NCBI RefSeq assembly: GCF_029227915.1 | Contig: NC_079884.1 | Location: forward strand, 4,156,001-4,220,000 | DNA: 64,000 nt | Source: Hydractinia symbiolongicarpus | Taxonomy: Eukaryota; Cnidaria; Hydrozoa; Anthoathecata; Hydractiniidae | Reading direction: 5' to 3' | Part shown: positions 23,934-37,100 of the stretch, piece by piece | How the letters are laid out: the number at the start of each line of letters is the position of its first letter | Numbering within the stretch: position 1 is the stretch's first letter | Notes under the pieces: model-generated | The model's database searches: none | Told to the model about the DNA's origin: nothing | Seen by the model: the letters and a program-made list of their open reading frames with translations, nothing else | Program-made: the position numbers and the translations under genes

Positions 23934-25599
23934 GCCTGCAAACGAAAACCCGCGATTTCGCGTAAATTCCGGTCTTGGCCCGTATAGTCAAAAGTATACA
24001 AAGAAAGTACCCAGGGAGTAAACTCATTTCCCGAACGATTTTTTAAATTACTTTTTCACCACTAAAACGCATGAGACTTGTAGTTTTTAAAAATGTTTTC
24101 ATTTTTGATGAGACGCTGAATAAAAGAAGTTTAATCGCCGGGAAACGAAAACCTGCGATTTCACGTAAATCCTGGACTCGGCCCTTATAGTCAAAAGTAT
24201 ACAAAGAAAGTACCCAGGGAGTAAACTCATTCCCCAAACGATTTTTTAAATTACTATTTCACCACTAAAACGCATGAGACTTGCAGTTTTTAAAAATGTT
24301 TTCATTTTTGATGAGACGCTGAAAAAAAGAAGTTTAATCGCCGGCAAACGAAAACCCGCGATTTCCCGTAAATCCCGGGCTTGGCCCGTATAGTCAAAAG
24401 TATGCAAAGAAAGTACCCAGGGAGTAAACTCATTTCCCGAACGATTTTTTATATTATATTTTTACCACTAAACGCATGAGACTTGTAGTTTTCAAAAATA
24501 TTCTCATATTTGATGGGACGCTGAATAAAAGAAGTATAATCGCCGGCAAACGAAAATCCGCGATTTTCCGTAAATCCCGGGTTCGGCCCGTATAGTCAAA
24601 AGTATACAAAGAAAGTACCCAGGGAGTAAACTCATTTCCCGAACGATTTTTTAAATTACTTTTTCACCACTAAAACGCACGAGACTTGTAGTTTTCAAAA
24701 ATGTTTTCATTTTTGATGAGACGCTTAATGAAAGAGGTTTAATCGCCGGCAAACGAAATCCCGCGTTTTCCCGTAAATCCGGGGCTTGGCCCGTATAGTC
24801 GAACGTATACAAAGAAAGTACCCAGGGAGTAAACTCATTTCCCGAACGATTTTTTAAAAATTTTTTTCACTACTAAAACCGTGAGACTTGTAGTTTTCAA
24901 AAATGTTTTCATTTTTGATGAGACGCTGAATAAAAGAAGTTTAATCGCCGGCAAACGAAAACCCGCGATTTCCCGTAAATTCCGGACTTGGCCCGTATAG
25001 TCGAATGTATACAAAGAAAGTACCCAGGGAGTAAACTCATTTCCCGAACGATTTTTTAAATTTTTTTTTCACCACTAAAACGCATGAGACTTGTAGTTTT
25101 CAAAAATGTTTTCATTTTGGATGAGACGCTTAATGAAAGAGGTTTAATCGCCGGAAAACGAAAACCCGCGATTTCCCGTAAATCCCGGGCTTGGCCCGTA
25201 TATTCGAATGTATACAAAGAAAGTACCCTGTGAGTAAACTCATTTCCAGAACGATTTTTTAAATTATTTTTTCACCACTAAAACGCATAAGACTTGTAGT
25301 TTTTAAAAATGTTTTCATTTTTGATGAGACGCTGAATAAAAGTAGTTTAGTCGCCGGCAAACGAAAACCCGCGATTTCCCGTAAATCCCGGCTTGGCCCG
25401 TATAGTCAAAAGTATACAAAGAAAGTACCCAGGGAGTAAACTCATTTCCCGAACGATTTTTTAAATTTTTTTTGCACCACTAAAACGCATGAGACTTGTA
25501 GTTTTCAAAAATGTTTTCATTTTTGATGAGACGCTCAATGAAAGAGGTTTAATCGCCGGAAAACGAAAACCCGCGATTTCCCGTAAATCCCGGGCTTGG
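23934..25599. repeat. 9-mer repeat, copy 2
   Basis: This is the second copy of the 22111-23775 segment. Part of it (about 23.6-24.9 kb) recurs again at about 29.5-30.75 kb with a 5,870-bp offset, keeping GCCTGCAAACG (29804) and the v monomer (30321). Larger duplications between them have pushed these copies apart. Confidence 0.8.
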
Positions 25600-26623
25600 C
25601 CGGTATAGTCAAAAGTATACAAAGAAAGTACCCAGGGAGTAAACTCATTTCCCAAACGATGTTTTAAATTATTATTTCACCACTAAAACGCATGAGACTT
25701 GTAGTTTTCAAGAATGTTTTCATTTTTGATGAGACGCTGAATAAAAGAAGTTTAATCGCCGGTAAACGAAAACCCGCGATTTCCCGTAAATCCCGGGCTT
25801 GGCCCGTATAGTCGAACGTATACAAAGAAAGTACCCAGGGAGTAAACTCATTTCCCGAACGATTTTTTAAATTTTTTTTTCACCACTAAAACGCATGAGA
25901 CTTGTAGTTTTTAAAAATGTTTTCATTTTTGATGAGACGCTGAATAAAAGAAGTTTAATCGCCGGCAAACGAAAACCCGCGATTTCCCGTAAATCCCGGC
26001 TTGGCCCGTATAGTCAAAAGTATACAAAGAAAGAAACCAGGGAGTAAACTCATTTCCCGAACGATTTTTTAAATTATTTTTTTACCACTAAAACCGTGAG
26101 ACATGTAGTTTTCAAAAATGTTTTCATTTTTGATGAGACGCTGAATAAAAGAAGTTTAATCGCCGGCAAACGAAAACCCGCGATTTCCCGTAAATCCCGG
26201 GCTTGGCCCGTATAGTCAAAAGTATACAAAGAAAGTACCCAGGGAGTAAACTCATTTCCCGAACGATTTTTTAAATTACTTTTTCACCACTAAAACGCAT
26301 GAGACTTGTAGTTTTTAAAAATGTTTTCATTTTTGATGAGACGCTGAATAAAAGAAGTTTAATCGCCGGGAAACGAAAACCCGCGATTTCCCGTAAATCC
26401 CGGCTTGGCCCGTATAGTCAAAAGTATACAAAGAAAGAAACCAGGGAGTAAACTCATTTCCCGAACGATTTTTTAAATTATTTTTTTACCACTAAAACCG
26501 TGAGACATGTAGTTTTCAAAAATGTTTTCATTTTTGATGAGACGCTGAATAAAAGAAGTTTAATCGCCGGCAAACGAAAACCCGCGATTTCCCGTAAATC
26601 CCGGGCTTGGCCCGTATAGTCAA
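24600..26623. repeat. 2,024-bp tandem duplication, copy 1 (10 monomers)
   Basis: It matches copy 2 at exactly 2,024 bp for several independent markers: TACTAAAACCGTGAG (24871/26895), AAGAAACCAG (26031/28055 and 26435/28459) and the CAAACGATGTTTT site. It contains an internal ~404-bp dimer repeat with AAGAAACCAG and CCGTGAGACATG. The edges are approximate because the breakpoint lies in sequence common to both sides. Confidence 0.85.
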
Positions 26624-28187
26624 AAGTATACAAAGAAAGTACCCAGGGAGTAAACTCATTTCCCGAACGATTTTTTAAATTACTTTTTCACCACTAAAAC
26701 GCACGAGACTTGTAGTTTTCAAAAATGTTTTCATTTTTGATGAGACGCTTAATGAAAGAGGTTTAATCGCCGGCAAACGAAATCCCGCGTTTTCCCGTAA
26801 ATCCGGGGCTTGGCCCGTATAGTCGAACGTATACAAAGAAAGTACCCAGGGAGTAAACTCATTTCCCGAACGATTTTTTAAAAATTTTTTTCACTACTAA
26901 AACCGTGAGACTTGTAGTTTTCAAAAATGTTTTCATTTTTGATGAGACGCTGAATAAAAGAAGTTTAATCGCCGGCAAACGAAAACCCGCGATTTCCCGT
27001 AAATTCCGGACTTGGCCCGTATAGTCGAATGTATACAAAGAAAGTACCCAGGGAGTAAACTCATTTCCCGAACGATTTTTTAAATTTTTTTTTCACCACT
27101 AAAACGCATGAGACTTGTAGTTTTCAAAAATGTTTTCATTTTGGATGAGACGCTTAATGAAAGAGGTTTAATCGCCGGAAAACGAAAACCCGCGATTTCC
27201 CGTAAATCCCGGGCTTGGCCCGTATATTCGAATGTATACAAAGAAAGTACCCTGTGAGTAAACTCATTTCCAGAACGATTTTTTAAATTATTTTTTCACC
27301 ACTAAAACGCATAAGACTTGTAGTTTTTAAAAATGTTTTCATTTTTGATGAGACGCTGAATAAAAGTAGTTTAGTCGCCGGCAAACGAAAACCCGCGATT
27401 TCCCGTAAATCCCGGCTTGGCCCGTATAGTCAAAAGTATACAAAGAAAGTACCCAGGGAGTAAACTCATTTCCCGAACGATTTTTTAAATTTTTTTTGCA
27501 CCACTAAAACGCATGAGACTTGTAGTTTTCAAAAATGTTTTCATTTTTGATGAGACGCTCAATGAAAGAGGTTTAATCGCCGGAAAACGAAAACCCGCGA
27601 TTTCCCGTAAATCCCGGGCTTGGCCGGTATAGTCAAAAGTATACAAAGAAAGTACCCAGGGAGTAAACTCATTTCCCAAACGATGTTTTAAATTATTATT
27701 TCACCACTAAAACGCATGAGACTTGTAGTTTTCAAGAATGTTTTCATTTTTGATGAGACGCTGAATAAAAGAAGTTTAATCGCCGGTAAACGAAAACCCG
27801 CGATTTCCCGTAAATCCCGGGCTTGGCCCGTATAGTCGAACGTATACAAAGAAAGTACCCAGGGAGTAAACTCATTTCCCGAACGATTTTTTAAATTTTT
27901 TTTTCACCACTAAAACGCATGAGACTTGTAGTTTTTAAAAATGTTTTCATTTTTGATGAGACGCTGAATAAAAGAAGTTTAATCGCCGGCAAACGAAAAC
28001 CCGCGATTTCCCGTAAATCCCGGCTTGGCCCGTATAGTCAAAAGTATACAAAGAAAGAAACCAGGGAGTAAACTCATTTCCCGAACGATTTTTTAAATTA
28101 TTTTTTTACCACTAAAACCGTGAGACATGTAGTTTTCAAAAATGTTTTCATTTTTGATGAGACGCTGAATAAAAGAAGTTTAATCGC

Positions 28188-28390
28188 CGGCAAACGAAAA
28201 CCCGCGATTTCCCGTAAATCCCGGGCTTGGCCCGTATAGTCAAAAGTATACAAAGAAAGTACCCAGGGAGTAAACTCATTTCCCGAACGATTTTTTAAAT
28301 TACTTTTTCACCACTAAAACGCATGAGACTTGTAGTTTTTAAAAATGTTTTCATTTTTGATGAGACGCTGAATAAAAGAAGTTTAATCGC
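28188..28390. repeat. Representative near-consensus monomer (203 bp)
   Basis: This copy is close to the majority sequence. In order it holds a CpG-rich head (CGGCAAACG, ACCCGCGATTTCCCG, ATCCCGGGCTTGGCCCG), the GTATAGTCAAAAGTATAC segment, AAAGAAAGTACCCAGGGAG, TAAACTCATTTCCCGAACG, a T/A-rich core (ATTTTTTAAATTA), TTTTTCACCACTAAAACGC, ATGAGACTTGTAG, an A/T dyad, GATGAGACGCTGAATAAAAG and a tail ending TTTAATCGC. G+C is about 77 of 203 by hand count. Most variation falls at CpG sites in the head, at the CCCGAACG site, and in the length or composition of the central T tract. Confidence 0.95.
28222..28234. repeat. GC-rich inverted repeat within the monomer head
   Basis: The arms CGGGC and GCCCG flank a 3-base TTG loop, a perfect 5-bp dyad. 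It is present in monomers carrying the CGGGCTTGGCCCG form. It is lost in monomers carrying GGACTCGGCCCG, so it alternates along the HORs. A second weak dyad follows directly, with GTATA and TATAC arms around an 8-base loop (28234-28251). Whether either extrudes in vivo is not known. Confidence 0.6.
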
Positions 28391-30549
28391 CGGGAAACGA
28401 AAACCCGCGATTTCCCGTAAATCCCGGCTTGGCCCGTATAGTCAAAAGTATACAAAGAAAGAAACCAGGGAGTAAACTCATTTCCCGAACGATTTTTTAA
28501 ATTATTTTTTTACCACTAAAACCGTGAGACATGTAGTTTTCAAAAATGTTTTCATTTTTGATGAGACGCTGAATAAAAGAAGTTTAATCGCCGGCAAACG
28601 AAAACCCGCGATTTCCCGTAAATCCCGGGCTTGGCCCGTATAGTCAAAAGTATACAAAGAAAGTACCCAGGGAGTAAACTCATTTCCCGAACGATTTTTT
28701 AAATTACTTTTTCACCACTAAAACGCATGAGACTTGTAGTTTTTAAAAATGTTTTCATTTTTGATGAGACGCTGAATAAAAGAAGTTTAATCGCCGGGAA
28801 ACGAAAAACTGCGATTTCCCGTAAATCCTGGACTCGGCCCGTATAGTCAAAAGTATACAAAGAAAGTACCCAGGGAGTAAACTCATTTCCCAAACGATGT
28901 TTTAAATTATTATTTCACCACTAAAACGCATGAGACTTGTAGTTTTCAAGAATGTTTTCATTTTTGATGAGACGCTGAATAAAAGAAGTTTAATCGCCGG
29001 TAAACGAAAACCCGCGATTTCCCGTAAATCCCGGGCTTGGCCCGTATAGTCGAACGTATACAAAGAAAGTACCGAGGGAGTAAACTCATTTCCCGAACGA
29101 TTTTTTAAATTTTTTTTCACCACTAAAACGCATGAGACTTGTAGTTTTTAAAAATGTTTTCATTTTTGATGAGACGCTGAATAAAAGAAGTTTAATCGCC
29201 GGCAAACGAAAACCCGCGATTTCCCGTAAATCCCGGCTTGGCCCGTATAGTCAAAAGTATACAAAGAAAGAACCCAGGGAGTAAACTCATTTCCCGAACG
29301 ATTTTTTAAATTATTTTTTTACCACTAAAACCGTGAGACTTGTAGTTTTCAAAAATGTTTTCATTTTTGATGAGACGCTGAATAAAAGAAGTTTAATCGC
29401 CGGCAAACGAAAACCCGCGATTTCCCGTAAATCCCGGCTTGGCCCGTATAGTCAAAAGTATACAAAGAAAGTACCCAGGGAGTAAACTCATTTCCCGAAC
29501 GATTTTTTAAATTTTTTTTGCACCACTAAAACGCATGAGACTTGTAGTTTTCAAAAATGTTTTCATTTTTGATGAGACGCTCAATGAAAGAGGTTTAATC
29601 GCCGGAAAACGAAAACCCGCGATTTCCCGTAAATCCCGGGCTTGGCCGGTATAGTCGAATGTATACAAAGAAAGTACCCTGTGAGTAAACTCATTTCCCG
29701 AACGATTTTTTAAATTTTTTTTTCACCACTAAAACGCATGAGACTTGTAGTTTTCAAAAATGTTTTCATTTTTGATGAGACGCTTAATGAAAGAGGTTTA
29801 ATCGCCTGCAAACGAAAACCCGCGATTTCCCGTAAATTCCGGTCTTGGCCCGTATAGTCAAAAGTATACAAAGAAAGTACCCAGGGAGTAAACTCATTTC
29901 CCGAACGATTTTTTAAATTACTTTTTCACCACTAAAACGCATGAGACTTGTAGTTTTTAAAAATGTTTTCATTTTTGATGAGACGCTGAATAAAAGAAGT
30001 TTAATCGCCGGGAAACGAAAACCTGCGATTTCAAGTAAATCCTGGACTCGGCCCGTATAGTCAAAAGTATACAAAGAAAGTACCCAGGGAGTAAACTCAT
30101 TCCCCAAACGATTTTTTAAATTACTATTTCACCACTAAAACGCATGAGACTTGCAGTTTTTAAAAATGTTTTCATTTTTGATGAGACGCTGAAAAAAAGA
30201 AGTTTAATCGCCGGCAAACGAAAACCCGCGATTTCCCGTAAATCCCGGGCTTGGCCCGTATAGTCAAAAGTATGCAAAGAAAGTACCCAGGGAGTAAACT
30301 CATTTCCCGAACGATTTTTTATATTATATTTTTACCACTAAACGCATGAGACTTGTAGTTTTCAAAAATATTCTCATATTTGATGGGACGCTGAATAAAA
30401 GAAGTATAATCGCCGGCAAACGAAAATCCGCGATTTTCCGTAAATCCCGGGTTCGGCCCGTATAGTCAAAAGTATACAAAGAAAGTACCCAGGGAGTAAA
30501 CTCATTTCCCGAACGATTTTTTAAATTACTTTTTCACCACTAAAACGCA

Positions 30550-33500
30550 CGAGACTTGTAGTTTTCAAAAATGTTTTCATTTTTGATGAGACGCTTAATG
30601 AAAGAGGTTTAATCGCCGGCAAACGAAATCCCGCGTTTTCCCGTAAATCCGGGGCTTGGCCCGTATAGTCGAACGTATACAAAGAAAGTACCCAGGGAGT
30701 AAACTCATTTCCCGAACGATTTTTTAAAATTTTTTTTCACTACTAAAACCGTGAGACTTGTAGTTTTCAAAAATGTTTTCATTTTTGATGAGACGCTGAA
30801 TAAAAGAAGTTTAATCGCCGGCAAACGAAAACCCGCGATTTCCCGTAAATTCCGGACTTGGCCCGTATAGTCGAATGTATACAAAGAAAGTACCCAGGGA
30901 GTAAACTCATTTCCCGAACGATTTTTTAAATTTTTTTTTCACCACTAAAACGCATGAGACTTGTAGTTTTCAAAAATGTTTTCATTTTGGATGAGACGCT
31001 TAATGAAAGAGGTTTAATCGCCGGAAAACGAAAACCCGCGATTTCCCGTAAATCCCGGGCTTGGCCCGTATATTCGAATGTATAAAAAGAAAGTACCCTG
31101 TGAGTAAACTCATTTCCAGAACGATTTTTTAAATTATTTTTTCACCACTAAAACGCATAAGACTTGTAGTTTTTAAAAATGTTTTCATTTTTGATGAGAC
31201 GCTGAATAAAAGTAGTTTAGTCGCCGGCAAACGAAAACCCGCGATTTCCCGTAAATCCCGGCTTGGCCCGTATAGTCAAAAGTATACAAAGAAAGTACCC
31301 AGGGAGTAAACTCATTTCCCGAACGATTTTTTAAATTTTTTTTGCACCACTAAAACGCATGAGACTTGTAGTTTTCAAAAATGTTTTCATTTTTGATGAG
31401 ACGCTCAATGAAAGAGGTTTAATCGCCGGAAAACGAAAACCCGCGATTTCCCGTAAATCCCGGGCTTGGCCGGTATAGTCAAAAGTATACAAAGAAAGTA
31501 CCCAGGGAGTAAACTCATTTCCCAAACGATGTTTTAAATTATTATTTCACCACTAAAACGCATGAGACTTGTAGTTTTCAAGAATGTTTTCATTTTTGAT
31601 GAGACGCTGAATAAAAGAAGTTTAATCGCCGGTAAACGAAAACCCGCGATTTCCCGTAAATCCCGGGCTTGGCCCGTATAGTCGAACGTATACAAAGAAA
31701 GTACCCAGGGAGTAAACTCATTTCCCGAACGATTTTTTAAATTTTTTTTTCACCACTAAAACGCATGAGACTTGTAGTTTTTAAAAATGTTTTCATTTTT
31801 GATGAGACGCTGAATAAAAGAAGTTTAATCGCCGGCAAACGAAAACCCGCGATTTCCCGTAAATCCCGGCTTGGCCCGTATAGTCAAAAGTATACAAAGA
31901 AAGAACCCAGGGAGTAAACTCATTTCCCGAACGATTTTTTAAATTATTTTTTTACCACTAAAACCGTGAGACTTGTAGTTTTCAAAAATGTTTTCATTTT
32001 TGATGAGACGCTTAATGAAAGAGGTTTAATCGCCGGCAAACGAAAACCCGCGATTTCCCGTAAATCCCGGGCTTGGCCCGTATAGTCAAAAGTATACAAA
32101 GAAAGTACCCAGGGAGTAAACTCATTTCCCGAACGATTTTTTAAATTACTTTTTCACCACTAAAACGCATGAGACTTGTAGTTTTTAAAAATGTTTTCAT
32201 TTTTGATGAGACGCTGAATAAAAGAAGTTTAATCGCCGGGAAACGAAAAACTGCGATTTCCCGTAAATCCTGGACTCGGCCCGTATAGTCAAAAGTATAC
32301 AAAGAAAGTACCCAGGGAGTAAACTCATTTCCCAAACGATGTTTTAAATTATTATTTCACCACTAAAACGCATGAGACTTGTAGTTTTCAAGAATGTTTT
32401 CATTTTTGATGAGACGCTGAATAAAAGAAGTTTAATCGCCGGTAAACGAAAACCCGCGATTTCCCGTAAATCCCGGGCTTGGCCCGTATAGTCGAACGTA
32501 TACAAAGAAAGTACCGAGGGAGTAAACTCATTTCCCGAACGATTTTTTAAATTTTTTTTCACCACTAAAACGCATGAGACTTGTAGTTTTTAAAAATGTT
32601 TTCATTTTTGATGAGACGCTGAATAAAAGAAGTTTAATCGCCGGCAAACGAAAACCCGCGATTTCCCGTAAATCCCGGCTTGGCCCGTATAGTCAAAAGT
32701 ATACAAAGAAAGAACCCAGGGAGTAAACGCATTTCCCGAACGATTTTTTAAATTATTTTTTTACCACTAAAACCGTGAGACTTGTAGTTTTCAAAAATGT
32801 TTTCATTTTTGATGAGACGCTGAATAAAAGAAGTTTAATCGCCGGCAAACGAAAACCCGCGATTTCCCGTAAATCCCGGGCTTGGCCTGTATAGTCGAAT
32901 GTATACAAAGAAAGTACCCAGGGAGTAAACTCATTTCCCGAACGATTTTTTAAATTGTTTTTTCACCACTAAAACGCATAAGACTTGTAGTTTTCAAAAA
33001 TGTTTTCATTTTTGATGAGACGCTTAATGAAAGAGGTTTAATCGCCGGAAAACGAAAACCCGCGATTTCCCGTAAATCCCGGGCTTGGCCCGTATAGTCG
33101 AATGTATACAAAGAAAGTACCCAGGGAGTAAACTCATTTCCCAAACGATGTTTTAAATTATTATTTCACCACTAAAACGCATGAGACTTGTAGTTTTCAA
33201 GAATGTTTTCATTTTTGATGAGACGCTGAATAAAAGAAGTTTAATCGCCGGTAAACGAAAACCCGCGATTTCCCGTAAATCCCGGGCTTGGCCCGTATAG
33301 TCGAACGTATACAAAGAAAGTACCCAGGGAGTAAACTCATTTCCCGAACGATTTTTTAAATTTTTTTTTCACCACTAAAACGCATGAGACTTGTAGTTTT
33401 TAAAAATGTTTTCATTTTTGATGAGACGCTGAATAAAAGAAGTTTAATCGCCGGCAAACGAAAACCCGCGATTTCCCGTAAATCCCGGCTTGGCTCGTAT

Positions 33501-34191
33501 AGTCAAAAGTATACAAAGAAAGAACCCAGGGAGTAAACTCATTTCCCGAACGATTTTTTAAATTATTTTTTACCACTAAAACCGTGAGACTTGTAGTTTT
33601 CAAAAATGTTTTCATTTTTGATGAGACGCTGAATAAAAGAAGTTTAATCGCCGGCAAACGAAAACCCGCGATTTCCCGTAAATCCCGGGCTTGGCCTGTA
33701 TAGTCGAATGTATACAAAGAAAGTACCCAGGGAGTAAACTCATTTCCCGAACGATTTTTTAAATTTTTTTTTCACCACTAAAACGCATAAGACTTGTAGT
33801 TTTCAAAAATGTTTTCATTTTTGATGAGACGCTTAATGAAAGAGGTTTAATCGCCGGAAAACGAAAACCCGCGATTTTCCGTAAATCCCGGGCTTGGCCC
33901 GTATAGTCGAACGTATACAAAGAAAGTACCCTGTGAGTAAACTCATTTCCAGAACGATTTTTTAAATTATTTTTTCACTACTAAAACGCATAAGACTTGT
34001 AGTTTTTAAAAATGTTTTCATTTTTGATGAGACGCTGAATAAAAGTAGTTTAATTGCCGGCAAACGAAAACCCGCGATTTCCCGTAAATTCCCGCTTGGC
34101 CCGTATAGTCAAAAGTATACAAAGAAAGTACCCAGGGAGTAAACTCATTTCCCGAACGATTTTTTAAATTTTTTTTCACCACTAAAACGCA
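30550..34191. repeat. 3,642-bp tandem duplication, copy 1 (18 monomers)
   Basis: It matches the next segment at exactly 3,642 bp for many markers: TACTAAAACCGTGAG (30741/34383), CAAACGATGTTTT, ACCGAGGGAG, GGAGTAAACGCATTTCCC, AAATTGTTTTTTCACC (about 32955/36597) and GGCTTGGCCTG. It contains about 18 monomers, several of them 201 or 202 bp. Confidence 0.88.
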
Positions 34192-37100
34192 TGAGACTTG
34201 TAGTTTTCAAAAATGTTTTCATTTTTGATGAGACGCTTAATGAAAGAGGTTTAATCGCCGGCAAACGAAATCCCGCGTTTTCCCGTAAATCCGGGGCTTG
34301 GCCCGTATAGTCGAACGTATACAAAGAAAGTACCCAGGGAGTAAACTCATTTCCCGAACGATTTTTTAAAATTTTTTTTCACTACTAAAACCGTGAGACT
34401 TGTAGTTTTCAAAAATGTTTTCATTTTTGATGAGACGCTGAATAAAAGAAGTTTAATCGCCGGCAAACGAAAACCCGCGATTTCCCGTAAATTCCGGACT
34501 TGGCCCGTATAGTCGAATGTATACAAAGAAAGTACCCAGGGAGTAAACTCATTTCCCGAACGATTTTTTAAATTTTTTTTTCACCACTAAAACGCATGAG
34601 ACTTGTAGTTTTCAAAAATGTTTTCATTTTGGATGAGACGCTTAATGAAAGAGGTTTAATCGCCGGAAAACGAAAACCCGCGATTTCCCGTAAATCCCGG
34701 GCTTGGCCCGTATATTCGAATGTATACAAAGAAAGTACCCTGTGAGTAAACTCATTTCCAGAACGATTTTTTAAATTATTTTTTCACCACTAAAACGCAT
34801 AAGACTTGTAGTTTTTAAAAATGTTTTCATTTTTGATGAGACGCTGAATAAAAGTAGTTTAGTCGCCGGCAAACGAAAACCCGCGATTTCCCGTAAATCC
34901 CGGCTTGGCCCGTATAGTCAAAAGTATACAAAGAAAGTACCCAGGGAGTAAACTCATTTCCCGAACGATTTTTTAAATTTTTTTTGCACCACTAAAACGC
35001 ATGAGACTTGTAGTTTTCAAAAATGTTTTCATTTTTGATGAGACGCTCAATGAAAGAGGTTTAATCGCCGGAAAACGAAAACCCGCGATTTCCCGTAAAT
35101 CCCGGGCTTGGCCGGTATAGTCAAAAGTATACAAAGAAAGTACCCAGGGAGTAAACTCATTTCCCAAACGATGTTTTAAATTATTATTTCACCACTAAAA
35201 CGCATGAGACTTGTAGTTTTCAAGAATGTTTTCATTTTTGATGAGACGCTGAATAAAAGAAGTTTAATCGCCGGTAAACGAAAACCCGCGATTTCCCGTA
35301 AATCCCGGGCTTGGCCCGTATAGTCGAACGTATACAAAGAAAGTACCCAGGGAGTAAACTCATTTCCCGAACGATTTTTTAAATTTTTTTTTCACCACTA
35401 AAACGCATGAGACTTGTAGTTTTTAAAAATGTTTTCATTTTTGATGAGACGCTGAATAAAAGAAGTTTAATCGCCGGCAAACGAAAACCCGCGATTTCCC
35501 GTAAATCCCGGCTTGGCCCGTATAGTCAAAAGTATACAAAGAAAGAACCCAGGGAGTAAACTCATTTCCCGAACGATTTTTTAAATTATTTTTTTACCAC
35601 TAAAACCGTGAGACTTGTAGTTTTCAAAAATGTTTTCATTTTTGATGAGACGCTTAATGAAAGAGGTTTAATCGCCGGCAAACGAAAACCCGCGATTTCC
35701 CGTAAATCCCGGGCTTGGCCCGTATAGTCAAAAGTATACAAAGAAAGTACCCAGGGAGTAAACTCATTTCCCGAACGATTTTTTAAATTACTTTTTCACC
35801 ACTAAAACGCATGAGACTTGTAGTTTTTAAAAATGTTTTCATTTTTGATGAGACGCTGAATAAAAGAAGTTTAATCGCCGGGAAACGAAAAACTGCGATT
35901 TCCCGTAAATCCTGGACTCGGCCCGTATAGTCAAAAGTATACAAAGAAAGTACCCAGGGAGTAAACTCATTTCCCAAACGATGTTTTAAATTATTATTTC
36001 ACCACTAAAACGCATGAGACTTGTAGTTTTCAAGAATGTTTTCATTTTTGATGAGACGCTGAATAAAAGAAGTTTAATCGCCGGTAAACGAAAACCCGCG
36101 ATTTCCCGTAAATCCCGGGCTTGGCCCGTATAGTCGAACGTATACAAAGAAAGTACCGAGGGAGTAAACTCATTTCCCGAACGATTTTTTAAATTTTTTT
36201 TCACCACTAAAACGCATGAGACTTGTAGTTTTTAAAAATGTTTTCATTTTTGATGAGACGCTGAATAAAAGAAGTTTAATCGCCGGCAAACGAAAACCCG
36301 CGATTTCCCGTAAATCCCGGCTTGGCCCGTATAGTCAAAAGTATACAAAGAAAGAACCCAGGGAGTAAACGCATTTCCCGAACGATTTTTTAAATTATTT
36401 TTTTACCACTAAAACCGTGAGACTTGTAGTTTTCAAAAATGTTTTCATTTTTGATGAGACGCTGAATAAAAGAAGTTTAATCGCCGGCAAACGAAAACCC
36501 GCGATTTCCCGTAAATCCCGGGCTTGGCCTGTATAGTCGAATGTATACAAAGAAAGTACCCAGGGAGTAAACTCATTTCCCGAACGATTTTTTAAATTGT
36601 TTTTTCACCACTAAAACGCATAAGACTTGTAGTTTTCAAAAATGTTTTCATTTTTGATGAGACGCTTAATGAAAGAGGTTTAATCGCCGGAAAACGAAAA
36701 CCCGCGATTTCCCGTAAATCCCGGGCTTGGCCCGTATAGTCGAATGTATACAAAGAAAGTACCCAGGGAGTAAACTCATTTCCCAAACGATGTTTTAAAT
36801 TATTATTTCACCACTAAAACGCATGAGACTTGTAGTTTTCAAGAATGTTTTCATTTTTGATGAGACGCTGAATAAAAGAAGTTTAATCGCCGGTAAACGA
36901 AAACCCGCGATTTCCCGTAAATCCCGGGCTTGGCCCGTATAGTCGAACGTATACAAAGAAAGTACCCAGGGAGTAAACTCATTTCCCGAACGATTTTTTA
37001 AATTTTTTTTTCACCACTAAAACGCATGAGACTTGTAGTTTTTAAAAATGTTTTCATTTTTGATGAGACGCTGAATAAAAGAAGTTTAATCGCCGGCAAA

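Larger units (their letters stand above)
20898..24599. repeat. Block D: long-T-tract monomers and 9-mer repeat
   Basis: About 18 monomers. The central core changes from AAATTATTTTTTC to AAATTTTTTTTTC in many copies. The head often lacks one G (TCCCGGCTTGG). Shared oddities such as GCCTGCAAACG (22111, 23934), ATATTATATTTTTACC (22627, 24451) and TACTAAAACCGTGAG (23047, 24871) repeat at about 1,824 bp. No gene-like sequence is present. Confidence 0.82.
26624..28647. repeat. 2,024-bp tandem duplication, copy 2
   Basis: The junction with copy 1 lies between about 26610 and 26703. To its left the head has CGGGCTTGG, and to its right is the AACGCACGAGAC tail of the copy 1 start. The two copies appear almost identical by eye, including the internal 404-bp dimer. 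The duplication is therefore younger than the dimer. Confidence 0.85.

Noticed and set aside
28188-28390. CENP-B box
   Set aside because: On the minus strand the head reads TTTCGTTTGCCGG, which resembles the 5' part of the box. The core A and the CGGG at the required spacing are missing. The 8-bp deletion in block H also removes it.
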